Positions 8,683-18,356 of a stretch of DNA of 64,000 nt are shown in pieces; within the stretch, counting starts at the first letter, position 1, and each line of letters starts with the position of its first letter. The stretch is from JAKZVK01 sp965248255. Lineage in GTDB: Bacteria > Acidobacteriota > Terriglobia > Bryobacterales > UBA6623. Location of the stretch: NCBI GenBank assembly GCA_965248255.1, contig CBDFIW010000002.1, forward strand, positions 868,001 to 932,000. Direction: 5' to 3'. The position numbers were made by a program, and so were the translations under genes. The notes under the pieces were generated by a model. That model was given only the letters and a program-made list of their open reading frames with translations, searched no databases and was not told the DNA's origin.

Positions 8683-10155
8683 ATGCTTCAAGCCGGCATC
8701 GCACGGTCCACCATCACTCCCCCGATCGGCATGACGATGCTGGGATACGCCGGCCGGGAGGGCGTGGCGCAGGGTACCGACGCGGACTTGACAGCGACCG
8801 CGCTGGTGCTCGAAAACGACGGCACCCGAGTGGCGATTGTTGGGTTCGACCTGGCATTCCTACACGGGGACATGCTTCAGGGGATCAAGAACGCGTTCAG
8901 TGAAGCCCTGCAGACGCCGACATCGCACATCTTGCTGAACTGCAATCACACGCACTGCGGGCCGACCATGAATGGTTACTTCTACGACGACGATCCCGAG
9001 CAGCACAAGATGCGGGCAGACTACGAAGCCGGAGTGGTGGAAGAGATGAGAACGCTGGCTTCCGCCGCGCTCGGGGACCTTGACGGGGCGCGCCTCAATA
9101 CGACGGTTGGGGAAGCGCGCATCGGCATCAACCGCAGGGAGTTGGACGAAGCGGGGGATATCATTCTGGGTGAAAACCCAGACGGCCCGGTCGACCACGA
9201 AGTGCGGGTCATCCGGGTCGATGATCTGCAGGGCAGGCCGAAAGCGGTTGTCTTTGCGCACGGCTGTCACACCGTGACGATGGGGCCAAAGTACTTGAAA
9301 TGGTCCCCTGACTATCCCGGGTCGGCGCGTCAATTGATCGAGGGTACGCTGGGATGTCTCAGTATCTTTCTGCAAGCGAACGCTGGCGATATCGACCCCA
9401 TTACCGGGATCGGCGCCGATGAAGACAACTCAGACGCCAAAAACCGGCTGGGGTCCACACTCGGAAGCGAAGTGCTCAAGGTTTGCTCGTCTCTTTACAC
9501 CGATACCGAGCGTGGCCCTCGAATTATCTTCGGGATGCTCGCGAAGGCCTCCGCCTATCCGCGAGTCCCGATTGCTGAGGAGCCTCAGCATCCCATCGCA
9601 GCGAAAGAAGTCGCCATCGAGTTGCCGCTCCAGGAATACCCGACGCTGGAGCACGCGCGAGAGACGCACCAGAAGTGCGAGGCGGAACTCGAGGAGGCGA
9701 AGACGAGCGCCGCTAGCCAAGTGAAGGTTAATGTTGCTCAACGCTACGTGTACTGTGCTCGCGCTCTGCTTGACCGCGCGGAAAACAACCGCAAGCGCGC
9801 CTTGGACGGCACGATCCAGGTGATCACGATCGGTGACCTGGCGATCGCCGCCTTCCCAGGAGAAACCTTCGCGGCGTCGGGCATCGCCGTGAAGCGGCGC
9901 TCGCCGTTCCCCCACACACTCTTCTGCGGATACAGCAACGGTTGTCTGACCTACATCCCGACCCGGGACGCCTATCCCGAGGAAGGCTGGTCCTTCTCCC
10001 GCCGTTATCACATCCCCGACATGCTGTTCCTGCAGTCCTACGCCGTGGGTTCAGCCCTGCTCCCCGGAACGGCTGAGATGGTGGTTGACAACACCGTGGA
10101 GTTACTCGAGGGAATGTGGAAGGAGCGAGGTCAAGGCCAAGCGGCATCCCCGTAG
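8683..10155 (+). CDS. Neutral/alkaline non-lysosomal ceramidase N-domain protein
   Basis: A 490-residue protein that begins MLQAGIARSTITPPIGMTML, the typical start of the PF04734-like family, and carries LLNCNHTHCGP, the conserved metal-site HTH block. FAHGCHTVTMG and ITIGDLAIAAFPGETFAASG are also typical. Ceramidases hydrolyse N-acyl sphingosines. Many bacterial single-domain relatives lack the C-terminal Ig-like domain, as here, and have unknown amide substrates. No signal peptide is visible with this start. The longer open frame from 8479 is mostly upstream DNA; AAGGAAA stands before the chosen ATG. The gene is divergent from the MFS gene, and the 218 bases between them should hold both promoters. 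Confidence 0.8.
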   Translation: MLQAGIARSTITPPIGMTMLGYAGREGVAQGTDADLTATALVLENDGTRVAIVGFDLAFLHGDMLQGIKNAFSEALQTPTSHILLNCNHTHCGPTMNGYFYDDDPEQHKMRADYEAGVVEEMRTLASAALGDLDGARLNTTVGEARIGINRRELDEAGDIILGENPDGPVDHEVRVIRVDDLQGRPKAVVFAHGCHTVTMGPKYLKWSPDYPGSARQLIEGTLGCLSIFLQANAGDIDPITGIGADEDNSDAKNRLGSTLGSEVLKVCSSLYTDTERGPRIIFGMLAKASAYPRVPIAEEPQHPIAAKEVAIELPLQEYPTLEHARETHQKCEAELEEAKTSAASQVKVNVAQRYVYCARALLDRAENNRKRALDGTIQVITIGDLAIAAFPGETFAASGIAVKRRSPFPHTLFCGYSNGCLTYIPTRDAYPEEGWSFSRRYHIPDMLFLQSYAVGSALLPGTAEMVVDNTVELLEGMWKERGQGQAASP

Positions 10156-10295
10156 AGCCGCGCACGGCATGCCGCTGACTTGTCCAAAGTAGCGTCGCAG
10201 TGCCAATGTCTTGCACGCCTCAACACGTTGGGTTATCGGACGGGCTTGACCAAGACCTCACTTTGACCTCGGTCTACCAATTCGCACAGCAGGCG

Positions 10296-10363
10296 AGTCC
10301 GCGAAGCGGACGGAAGGATAGTAGCCCACGGTGGACCCGTCAGGCGGAACCGTGGGTCACCGA
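10296..10363. repeat. Extragenic palindrome, family B
   Basis: Contains AGTCCGCGAAGCGGACG followed by TAGCCCACGG and, after a short loop, CCGTGGG. The same modules occur at 12906-12954, 14232-14281 and 20028-20062. It lies in the 453-base gap 10156-10608 between two genes of the same direction. I see no gene and no clear promoter in that gap; short open frames there are composition artefacts. Confidence 0.65.
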
Positions 10364-10608
10364 AACAGAATCACGAGAAGCCCTGAAAGGGCGTAGGAGA
10401 AGCTACGAGGCGCCTAGCGGCTGTACCCTGGACAAGATCGTGCAAGAAGCGCTGGGATGCCCATAAGAGGGATCTTCTCGAGCCCGGCAGTGTTCCTCTT
10501 GAGGAAGTTTTCCGTATGGACTGAAGCCGGAATCTCATAAACGGACAGTCCACGGTTACGTGTCCGCAACTCAAGTCTCCCAACGACTCCTTTCCCTTGA
10601 CAACCAAT

Positions 10609-11724
10609 ATGAACAACCCTAAACGCAACCAAGCGCACTTTCTTTCAACCGCAATCGCCGTATGCATAACGATGACGTACCCTGCCGTCGCGGCGGACGA
10701 CATCGGCTTGGAGCCCCGCGTCCAGGCCATGCCGCAGATCAAAGCGGCCCCCTACACGAAGTTGGCCGACGCCAGTGCCCTCACCGTCGAGGGCAATTTT
10801 TCCTACATCACACCCGATAACGGCCAGACATGGCTGGATCCGATTCCTCTGTTTCCCGAGGGACCGAATCTGAAGGTAAGCAACGAGCGCGTTCTGACGC
10901 GCACACGCGACGGCGCCATCATCCTGGGCTTCATGGATTTGAACTCGCGTAATTGGGGCTGGGACGACGCAAAGAACGCTCCCGATCGCGAGGTGCGTTT
11001 GGACGTGTGGACCATCCGCAGTCTCGACGAGGGCCGCACCTGGCAGGACGCACAGCGTGTCCAAGGAGGTTATTGCGGCGCGGTGCGTGACATCATCCAG
11101 ACTAGTTCGGGCCGCGTCGTCGTTGTCGCACAGGTTATGGCTGACAACCCGCCTCGCCACGTCACGCGCACCTACTCCTCCGATGACGACGGCAAGACCT
11201 GGAAGCCGAGCAACATTCTCGACCTTGGCGGCCACGGCCACCACGACGGCGCGATCGAGGCAACCATCGTCGAGCGCCGCGACCGCAGCCTATGGATGCT
11301 GCTTCGCACCAACCTTGACTACTTTTGGGAAGCGTTCTCAGACGACCAGGGGCAGTACTGGAGAGAGATGCGGCCCACGCGCATCGATGCCAGCAGCTCT
11401 CCGGCCTCCCTGACGCGCTTGGCGAGCGGCCGGCTCGTGATGACCTGGAATCGGCTCTACCTCGAGGGCAAGAACAGCACTAAGCGCCGTGGCGGTTCTC
11501 GTTCGGAAACGCTCGCTAGTTGGGAGCGCTCCGAGCTCTCTATCGCCTTCTCCGACGACGACGGCAAGACCTGGGCCGACCCGGTGATTATCGCGCGCCA
11601 CAACGATGCCACCAAGCGCGTTTCCTATCCCTGGATTCTCGAGCGCCGCCCCGGCGAACTGTGGATCACGACCATGCAGGGCGGTCTGAAGTGCCGCCTC
11701 TTCGAGAAAGACTTCGTGAAGTAG
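10609..11724 (+). CDS. Secreted sialidase-like (BNR/Asp-box) beta-propeller protein
   Basis: A 371-residue protein with an N-terminal signal peptide (hydrophobic stretch ending TYPAVAA) and repeated Asp-box motifs: TPDNGQTW, SLDEGRTW, SDDDGKTW (twice, in different blades). These mark a six-bladed propeller of the exo-alpha-sialidase superfamily, which includes sialidases and many other glycan-active or non-catalytic binding proteins. I cannot identify the full Arg triad with certainty. The ATG at 10609 is chosen; a TTG four codons earlier is the alternative. It follows the ceramidase-like gene after a palindrome-bearing gap. Confidence 0.75.
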   Translation: MNNPKRNQAHFLSTAIAVCITMTYPAVAADDIGLEPRVQAMPQIKAAPYTKLADASALTVEGNFSYITPDNGQTWLDPIPLFPEGPNLKVSNERVLTRTRDGAIILGFMDLNSRNWGWDDAKNAPDREVRLDVWTIRSLDEGRTWQDAQRVQGGYCGAVRDIIQTSSGRVVVVAQVMADNPPRHVTRTYSSDDDGKTWKPSNILDLGGHGHHDGAIEATIVERRDRSLWMLLRTNLDYFWEAFSDDQGQYWREMRPTRIDASSSPASLTRLASGRLVMTWNRLYLEGKNSTKRRGGSRSETLASWERSELSIAFSDDDGKTWADPVIIARHNDATKRVSYPWILERRPGELWITTMQGGLKCRLFEKDFVK

Positions 11725-11823
11725 CCGAGCCGCCTTGCCGAGCCGCGACCGTCAGGGAGCGTTGATGGCCATCGCATCGTCTCGGACCGCCTGCTTCACG
11801 AGCGCTTATTCTTGTCACCGAGG

Positions 11824-12771
11824 CTAGACCGTCAGCTTCAGAACGCTTTCCAAGTACGTCTTGCTAGTCGTGGCGCTATCCTTGGCCGTTGTCCCCGTCA
11901 TGTCCAGCTCGACCGTCATCCAGCCCTTCCAGCCGTTGTGGTCGAGCACCTTCTTGATACCGGGATAATCCACTCCGCCTTTGCCCAGCGGGAAGAAGAT
12001 CAAGTTGTCCTTGTTGCTGTTGACGCTGCCGCGCTCGAGCGGCGGTCCCTTGTAGCCCCCGCGGTTTTTCGGCGCGCAATCCTTCATATGGAACTCGATG
12101 ATCCTTGACACGTAGTCTTTCGTCAGCCGCACGGGGTCCATGCCGGCCATCGTCGTGTGGCCCGTGTCGAGGATCATGTTGACGTGGCGCGGGTCGGTCA
12201 ACTCCATGATGGCGTCGACGTCCTCACGTTTCTCGTACTGGTTCCACAGGTGGTGGTGGATGCCGAACTTGATCCCCATATCGCTGATTTGCGGGCCCAA
12301 CTCGTTGAACGTGTCAGCCATGTTCCGGTAGATCTCGGGCGTGTTGCCGCCGGGGTTTGCCGGCCCGCAGTTGATTTTCAGGTGGTCGCAGCCGAGCTTC
12401 TTGATGAACCGCACCAGCCGCATGTGGTCGGCTATGACCTCTTTGCGGTGAGCCGGATGCTGGAAGTAGGTGTTCATGTCCCCGCCGTTCGACACCGTCT
12501 CCATCTTGAGATCGAGCTTGGCCATGATCTCGATCAGCTCTTCGGGACGGTCTTCCCAGCGTTTGACGGAGGGCCAGAACGTCTCGATCCAGTGGTATCC
12601 GACCTCCGAGGCTTCGCGAATCGACTTGAGGAAGTTCTCCACACCGGACCAGTCCGGACGGGTATTCGACGTGATCCCGACGGTAATGTCCGCGCCCTTC
12701 GCCAACAAAGGTGCAGCCAACAGACCTGTGCTTGCGGCAAGAAACTGTCGGCGAGTTGTGCGTGACGACAT
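11824..12771 (-). CDS. Tat-exported sugar phosphate isomerase/epimerase-like protein
   Basis: A 315-residue TIM-barrel protein of the AP-endonuclease-2/xylose-isomerase-like superfamily. The N-terminus SSRTTRRQFLAASTGLLAAP carries a twin-arginine signal, so it probably acts outside the cytoplasm. Barrel blocks include FGIHHHLWNQYE, NMILDTGHTTMAGMDP and EFHMKDCAPKNRGG, which supply the usual Glu/His/Asp metal ligands. GGAGGG precedes the ATG at 12771; the longer frame to 12939 enters an inverted repeat and is not coding. It is oriented opposite to the flanking sialidase-like gene. The substrate is probably a sugar or sugar derivative. Confidence 0.8.
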   Translation of the reverse strand: MSSRTTRRQFLAASTGLLAAPLLAKGADITVGITSNTRPDWSGVENFLKSIREASEVGYHWIETFWPSVKRWEDRPEELIEIMAKLDLKMETVSNGGDMNTYFQHPAHRKEVIADHMRLVRFIKKLGCDHLKINCGPANPGGNTPEIYRNMADTFNELGPQISDMGIKFGIHHHLWNQYEKREDVDAIMELTDPRHVNMILDTGHTTMAGMDPVRLTKDYVSRIIEFHMKDCAPKNRGGYKGPPLERGSVNSNKDNLIFFPLGKGGVDYPGIKKVLDHNGWKGWMTVELDMTGTTAKDSATTSKTYLESVLKLTV

Positions 12772-14108
12772 GATGGGTCCCTCCAACGCTGGGCAGCTCG
12801 TGGACCAGTATAACCCTGTCCTGCCGGTGTGGCATGAGCCAATCTTCCAAACTGCCGGAGCGCCGGCCCTAATCCGTCCGTAAGCTTGTCGGCGACAGAG
12901 AAGCCTAGTCCGCGAAGCGGACGTTTGAAAGTAGCCCACGGCGCAAGCCGTGGGTAAGCGTGGCCAAACGATTCCAGCCCCGGCAGGGGCGTTTGAGCCG
13001 TTTTCCTTTCGCTGCCTGCCGGCTGGAGGAAAACGAGAAACGGCTGGTTTCTGAAACCCCGCGGGCTTGTTATCCTCATCACCCGCTGGGTGCCCGAACC
13101 GCCATGGGTGAACACCTCCTGGCCTCGCCAGTACACGTAGCCGCTGCGTTGCACCTTCCTCTCCACCCAGGCTTGCTCATACTCGATCTCCGGCAGGCGC
13201 TGCGGATAGGGCCGCGGCGATCGCTGGTACACACTCGCCGGCGGGTCTTGCTGTAGCGCTTGGTGCGGTCGCTGTTCGTTGTACTCGCGGCAAAAACTCC
13301 GGAATCGCCGCTGTTGCGCCCGCCGGTTCCGAGCCGGCGGATTCGCCGTGTGTTGCTTCAGCGTCAGGTGGAAACGCTCTTGGCGACCGTTCTCGCTCGG
13401 GCGCGCCGGCCGAATGCGTTCGACCTGGATGCCCAGCTTGGTCCACCACAGGCTCAGCCGACTCAGCCCTCCCAGCGCCCGCGTCGCAAACGGCGGCCCG
13501 TTATCGCTGCCAATCGCTCGCGGCAAGCCGTGCTCGCGGAACACCGTCTCCATCACCGCGCGCACGTGCGGGTAGTCACAGCCGTCGACCGCCTGGCAGC
13601 ACAGCACGTAGCGGCTGGCATTGTCGACGACGGTCAGCGGGTCGACGCGGCTGCCGTCGCCACAACGAAACCAGCCCTTGAAGTCGATCGACACCACGTC
13701 GTGGGGAGCGGCCGCATGAGCGAGCGGCTGGGTATGGGGCGGCGTGCGCCGACGCCTCGCGCGCGGGCGCGTCAACCCGGCGCTGCGCAGGATCTCGCCG
13801 ATGGTGCTCTGCGAGGGACAGGGTTGGTCGGGATGCTGGCGCAACAGCAGCGCTCGAATCTTCGGCGCGCCCCACAAGCGATGGGCGTAGCGCAGCTCGA
13901 GGATGCGAGTGACCACGTCGAGGGGAGTCTGGTTGGGGTGATGGTGGGGCGCCCGCGAACGATCTTGGAGTCCGGCGGGTCCTTGGCGTTGATAGCGCTG
14001 GGCCCACTTGTAGCCCACAGAGCGGGCGATACCGTAGCGGCGGCAGAGTTCGGCCTTGGCTTCGAGGCCGTGCTGCCATTCGACGAGGAACTTCATGCGT
14101 TGGTCCAT
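12534..14108 (-). pseudogene. IS481-like transposase without its natural 3' end
   Basis: From the ATG at 14108 (MDQRMKFLVEWQHGLEAKAE) the protein has a helix-turn-helix (LCRRYGIARSVGYKWAQRY), a second HTH-like region and an rve-type integrase core: VSIDFKGWF (Asp), AIGSDNGPPFATR (Asp) and ENGRQERFHLTLKQH (Glu). Family resemblance continues to YVYWRGQEVFTH near 13120 and then stops. The open frame runs on through repeat DNA and into the 5' end of the isomerase gene before closing at 12534, a same-strand overlap of over 200 bases. I infer that the natural stop and IS end were lost. Transposition competence is doubtful. Confidence 0.75.
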
Positions 14109-14321
14109 GGTGTTGTTTTCTTCCCAGGGCATAAAAACATCTTCGCTTGTTGATGTTTTCGCCTGGGCCGGTGTCCACCATGTGCCCGGCATGAACTGCC
14201 CACCATGTGCTCGGTAAGGACCGCCTGAGTTCCCACGGCTTGCGCCGTGGGCTACATTCAAACGTCCGCTTCGCGGACTGGGCTCCTCGGTCGCCGCCAA
14301 GCTTACGGACGGATTAGGGCC
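12866..14321. mobile_element. Transposase region bounded by ~90-bp inverted repeats
   Basis: 12866-12954 and 14232-14321 are near-identical copies in opposite orientation. They start from GGCCCTAATCCGTCCGTAAG outside and end inside at the CCCACGG/CCGTGGG hairpin, and both contain AGTCCGCGAAGCGGACG. Between them lies the IS481-like transposase. Two direct copies of CCACCATGTGC (14176-14186 and 14203-14213) mark the transposase-proximal end. The repeats resemble family B palindromes seen alone elsewhere, so they may be host extragenic repeats rather than true IS ends. No target duplication was recognised. Confidence 0.55.
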
Positions 14322-14378
14322 CGGTATCGCGTTCTTTCTGCTTTGGATCTCCAGTGTTACAATCGACCCGGACCCGCC

Positions 14379-16055
14379 ATGTTGAAACGAATCTCCCACT
14401 TGCGCTTCTTGCGCCTTTACGCGCTTGCCGGCTTCGCGCTCATGCTCGGCTACTCGCAAGTGCGCGACTCTCTGAGGCCGGATTTCGCCGCCCGGTTGAC
14501 CGTCGTGACGCGCCGCGCCGACACGGGCGAAGTCGTCCCCGCACGGGTCTACCTGTTCAAGGGCGAGCGGCCCTTTCGCCTCAGCCCGGTGGACGCCATG
14601 CTGCCGCTACGCGCGGACACCTACTACCGTGAGCGCATCTGGTACGGGACCGAAGACCCCAAGGTGCTCGAAGTCACCGCCCGCGACGCCTCGCACTTCA
14701 TCCTGCTCGAAGGCCGCGCGTCCTTCGACCTGCCGCGCTCCCGCACCGATCAGAACGAGAAGTACCGCCTCGAGGCCTACCACGGTCTGTTCTTCAAGCC
14801 GGCGATAGCCGAGTTCACCCTCGAAGCCGGCGGGCAGCGCACGGTCACGCTGGATCTCGAACCGATCGCCCCCGGCCGACAGGAACAGTGGCTCGCCGCC
14901 GACGACCATATCCACCTGATGCGCGCCAAAGAAGACGACGCGATCTTCTTAAAATGGCTCCGGGCCGAGGACCTCGCCGTCGGCAACTTCCTCGAGCTAC
15001 AGCGCCAGCAACACGCCGCCGTACAGTATGCCTTCGGACGTGAGGGTGAAGGCCGTACCGCCGGCTATTCCATCCGCTCCGGGCATGAAACCCGCAGCCG
15101 CTTCTACGGCCACACCCTCGTGCTGGGGCCCGAAAAGATGGTGCGACCCCTCAGCATCGGCAACATTTACGCCAACTCTCCCACGGCTTATCCGTTCCCC
15201 ACGGTCTTCTTCCAGCAAGGACGCGACCTGGGCGGCGCCGTCGGCTTCGCGCACTTCGACGGCGGACAGCCGAACTCTTCACTGCTGCTGAACCTGGCTC
15301 GCAACACCATCGATTTCATCGAGCTGTTCCAGTTCGGCAAGCTCCATATCGACCGCTGGTACGAGCTGCTCAACGCCGGCTTCCGCGTGGTTGGGAACGC
15401 GGGGAGCGACTTTCCGGCCGGCATCCGATCGGCGGACTGGCCGCGCATCTTTCCGCTGCTGGGTCCGGAGCGTGCGCTCGTAAAGGCCGATCCAGGCGAG
15501 TCGGCCTACGATGCCTGGGAAGAGGGCCTGCGGCGCGGGGCAGTGCTGGTCTCGAACGGGCCGCTGCTGGAGTTCTCCGTTGACGGCAAAACTTCGGGCG
15601 ACGTGGTCTCGTGGAACGGCGCTTCCAAGACTCTCAAAGGGAAGGCCTCAGTCGTCTTTCACCGTCCGATCGAAAAGCTCGAGATCGTCGTCAACGGACG
15701 CGTGGTCGCCGTGAAGGGCGGCGACACGAAGAGCACAGAGCTGACGCTGGACTTCGAAACCTCCGTCACCGAGAGTTCCTGGGTCGTCGCCCGAGCGAGC
15801 GCCTTGCACCGCGAGGGCGAGTTCGAGATCTGGGCACATGCCAACCCAGCGTACTTCCACAAAGATGGAAAGCCGGTGTACGTCGAAGCCGCCCGCAAGG
15901 CTGTCGAAGAACGTTGGGGAAAGGAAACCGAGTACTACCGCAACCCCTCATTGGTTTTCGAGGAAGCAAGTCACCGGCAGCACCTGTTGAACATTGTCGA
16001 GGAAACTAGGCAACTACTCGCTGAACCGCAACCCCCTTGGCCAGGCGGGGGCTAA
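14379..16055 (+). CDS. CehA/McbA-type metallohydrolase (PHP-like)
   Basis: A 558-residue protein with an N-terminal hydrophobic anchor or signal (RFLRLYALAGFALMLGYSQ). It has a beta-rich domain (about residues 30-165) and then the metal site LAADDHIHLMRAKEDDAIFL with HxH. GNAGSDFPAGIRSADW provides later metal-binding-type residues, and RRGAVLVSNGPLLEFSVDGK is the typical segment near the C-terminal domain. Named relatives include the carbaryl hydrolase CehA and McbA, but most members have unknown substrates. The ATG at 14379 starts after the right inverted repeat; a longer frame from 14247 runs through that repeat. The next gene follows 30 bases downstream in the same direction. Confidence 0.75.
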   Translation: MLKRISHLRFLRLYALAGFALMLGYSQVRDSLRPDFAARLTVVTRRADTGEVVPARVYLFKGERPFRLSPVDAMLPLRADTYYRERIWYGTEDPKVLEVTARDASHFILLEGRASFDLPRSRTDQNEKYRLEAYHGLFFKPAIAEFTLEAGGQRTVTLDLEPIAPGRQEQWLAADDHIHLMRAKEDDAIFLKWLRAEDLAVGNFLELQRQQHAAVQYAFGREGEGRTAGYSIRSGHETRSRFYGHTLVLGPEKMVRPLSIGNIYANSPTAYPFPTVFFQQGRDLGGAVGFAHFDGGQPNSSLLLNLARNTIDFIELFQFGKLHIDRWYELLNAGFRVVGNAGSDFPAGIRSADWPRIFPLLGPERALVKADPGESAYDAWEEGLRRGAVLVSNGPLLEFSVDGKTSGDVVSWNGASKTLKGKASVVFHRPIEKLEIVVNGRVVAVKGGDTKSTELTLDFETSVTESSWVVARASALHREGEFEIWAHANPAYFHKDGKPVYVEAARKAVEERWGKETEYYRNPSLVFEEASHRQHLLNIVEETRQLLAEPQPPWPGGG

Positions 16056-16085
16056 GCGCAGCGATCCCAGACCCAGGAGGCTCCC

Positions 16086-18119
16086 ATGCGCCGATTCCCA
16101 AGGCTTGCGCCGCTCGCCTTGTTCGTTCTGTTCACTGCATCCGCTCCCGCCGAAGTCGTACGCGTGGAGATCACCGAGCGTAGCGCCGTCCTCGAAGGGA
16201 AGTCGTTCGGTGATACGGGACCTTACGAGCGGCTGGTAGGCAAGATCCATTTCGAAGTCGATCCCCAAGCCGAGGCCAACCGCAGGATCTCGGATATCGA
16301 CTTTGCGCCGACCAACAACAAGGGGCGCGTCGAGTTCTCAGCCGACCTTTACCTACTGGCGCCCAAGGATCGAGCCAAGGGTAACGGTACGGTGTTCTAC
16401 GAAGTCGTCAACCGCGGACGCAAGGGATGCCTCAGCAAGTTCAACCTTGGTGCGGGCTCTTTTGATCCGAGGACGGCGGAGCATTTCGGCGACGGGTTGT
16501 TGATGAACGAGGGTTTCACCATTGCCTGGCTGGGCTGGCAGTACGATGTCCCTCCCGAGCCCAATCTGATGCAATTCTTCGTGCCCACAGCGCGAGACGG
16601 GGACAAGCCGATTGTCGGCGTCGTGCGTTCCGACTACGTACCGGACAGCAAGATGTTCAGCTTCCACTTGGCTGACCGAAGGTTCTTTCCCTACCCCGTC
16701 CTCGACCCCGATGACCCCGACATCAAGCTTACCGTTCGCGATCGAATCGACGCTCCACGCCACGTCATCCCGAGGGATGAATGGCAATTTGCTCGGGAGG
16801 AGAACGGCAAGCCAGTCTCCAACCGCACTCACGTATTCGTGAACGCAGGCCTCGAGCCGGGCAAGGTCTACGAGATCGTCTACCGTGCGAAAGATCCCAA
16901 GCTGGTCGGGCTCGGCCCCGTGGCAACTCGCGACCTCATCTCATACCTGAAGTACGGCGGGGCGGGGAAGGCCGGCCGCGTCGGCGGCCTGCATCGGCAC
17001 ATCAAACGAGCCGTCGGATTCGGTTCGTCCCAGAGTGGGCGCTTCCTGAGGACGTTGCTCTATTACGGCTTCAACCAGGATGAGAAGAAACGCCGGGTGT
17101 TCGACGGCATCTGGTCGCACGTCGCGGGCGGCGGCCGTGGCAGCTTCAACCATCGCTTCGCTCAGCCGTCCCGCGATGCGCGCCCGCACTTCAACTTTCT
17201 CTATCCGACTGACATTTATCCCTACACTGACCTGCCCATCAAAGACCCGGAGACCGGGCTCGATGAAGGGATCCTCTCACGTAGCCTCGAACAGGACGTT
17301 GCACCGAAGATCTTCTACACGAACTCGTCGTATGAATACTACGGCCGCTCCGCATCGCTCATTCACACCGCGCTCGACGGTAAGAGGGACGCTCAACTTT
17401 ACAAGGACACGCGCGTCTACATGTTCGCCGGTTCGCAACATGGAGCCGGCAGTTTCCCTCCCGGGGGTAAAGGTACTCAGAACCTCGCCAATGCGAACGA
17501 TTACCGCTGGGCGCTGCGCGCGCTGCTTCTTGCGATGAACCGTTGGGTGACGGACGACACAGCCCCTCCCCCGTCCCAATACCCGCGAATCGACAAAGAC
17601 CAGCTCGTAGCTCTCAGCGCGATGCAGTTCCCGGAGATCCCCGGCATCAAGATTCCCAAACGCATGCACCACGGCTATCGGGTCGACTATGGGCCAAAGT
17701 TCCGCACGAAGGGGATCGTCTCGATCGAGCCTCCTAAGGTGGGAAACGCCTTTACGATGCTCGTGCCCCAAGTGAACCGCGATGGTAACGAGACGTCCGG
17801 GATTGTTCTTCCGGTGATCCAAGCGCCACTCGCCAGCTACATGGGATGGAACCTTCGGTCGCCCGACATCGGTGCACCCAAAGAGCTTTACAGCATGCGT
17901 GGCTCCTATGTTCCCTTCGCCAAGACCAAGGAGGAGCGGGTGCAGAAGGGTGACCCGCGGCCCTCGATAGAAGAGCGCTATGCCGGCCGGCGCGAGTACC
18001 TCGAAGAGATTTCCGAGGCTGCCCGAAAGCTCACACTCGATGGCTATCTTCTCACTGGCGACATCGCCGGCGTGGTCGAGCAAGCCGCCGAACAGTGGGA
18101 TTACTACGAGCGGCAGTAG
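16086..18119 (+). CDS. Secreted alpha/beta hydrolase domain protein (PF20091-like)
   Basis: A 677-residue protein with a clean signal peptide (LAPLALFVLFTASAPA) and a strong ribosome-binding site (AGGAGG). The N-terminal beta domain (VVRVEITERSAV, SFGDTGPYERLVGKIHFEVDP in two pieces) and the catalytic part with nucleophile elbow GFGSSQSGRFLRTL match the large extracellular alpha/beta hydrolase family common in Acidobacteria. IFYTNSSYEYYGRSASL and AGSQHGAGSFPPG are conserved blocks, the latter with a candidate catalytic His. The substrate is unknown, probably an ester. The TAG stop is also the first three bases of a family A palindrome. It is likely co-transcribed with the CehA-like gene. Confidence 0.8.
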   Translation: MRRFPRLAPLALFVLFTASAPAEVVRVEITERSAVLEGKSFGDTGPYERLVGKIHFEVDPQAEANRRISDIDFAPTNNKGRVEFSADLYLLAPKDRAKGNGTVFYEVVNRGRKGCLSKFNLGAGSFDPRTAEHFGDGLLMNEGFTIAWLGWQYDVPPEPNLMQFFVPTARDGDKPIVGVVRSDYVPDSKMFSFHLADRRFFPYPVLDPDDPDIKLTVRDRIDAPRHVIPRDEWQFAREENGKPVSNRTHVFVNAGLEPGKVYEIVYRAKDPKLVGLGPVATRDLISYLKYGGAGKAGRVGGLHRHIKRAVGFGSSQSGRFLRTLLYYGFNQDEKKRRVFDGIWSHVAGGGRGSFNHRFAQPSRDARPHFNFLYPTDIYPYTDLPIKDPETGLDEGILSRSLEQDVAPKIFYTNSSYEYYGRSASLIHTALDGKRDAQLYKDTRVYMFAGSQHGAGSFPPGGKGTQNLANANDYRWALRALLLAMNRWVTDDTAPPPSQYPRIDKDQLVALSAMQFPEIPGIKIPKRMHHGYRVDYGPKFRTKGIVSIEPPKVGNAFTMLVPQVNRDGNETSGIVLPVIQAPLASYMGWNLRSPDIGAPKELYSMRGSYVPFAKTKEERVQKGDPRPSIEERYAGRREYLEEISEAARKLTLDGYLLTGDIAGVVEQAAEQWDYYERQ

Positions 18120-18188
18120 GGGCGGAGCGCTGTCTCCGCCCAGCGGTGTGCGCCTCCCGGCGGGCAGCGTCGGCCTCCGGGCCGACGT
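18116..18188. repeat. Family A palindrome on the stop codon plus family D copy 2
   Basis: 18116-18141 reads GTAGGGGCGGAGCGCTGTCT then CCGCCC. Its TAG is the stop codon of the hydrolase gene. 18150-18188 is a second copy of the family D repeat found at 78-116 and forms a GTCGG/CCGAC hairpin. The pair may act as a transcription terminator or mRNA stabiliser; this is inferred from position and folding only. Confidence 0.65.
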
Positions 18189-18356
18189 TCGACTCGCTTC
18201 ACAACCTTGACGGCATCAGGTGACGCCCCAGGGCCGCAGATCCTGCCATCGTCCAGCTCACCGGTGCCCAACCTTCTCGATCGCTTTGGTGTCTGCTTCG
18301 GTCTGCTGGTCGACTTGCGTCGCCACGATTTTCGTGCCGCCCGGACTTGGATCCGG

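Noticed and set aside
10200..10466. 88-codon plus-strand frame between the ceramidase-like and sialidase-like genes
   Set aside because: It mainly translates a family B palindrome.
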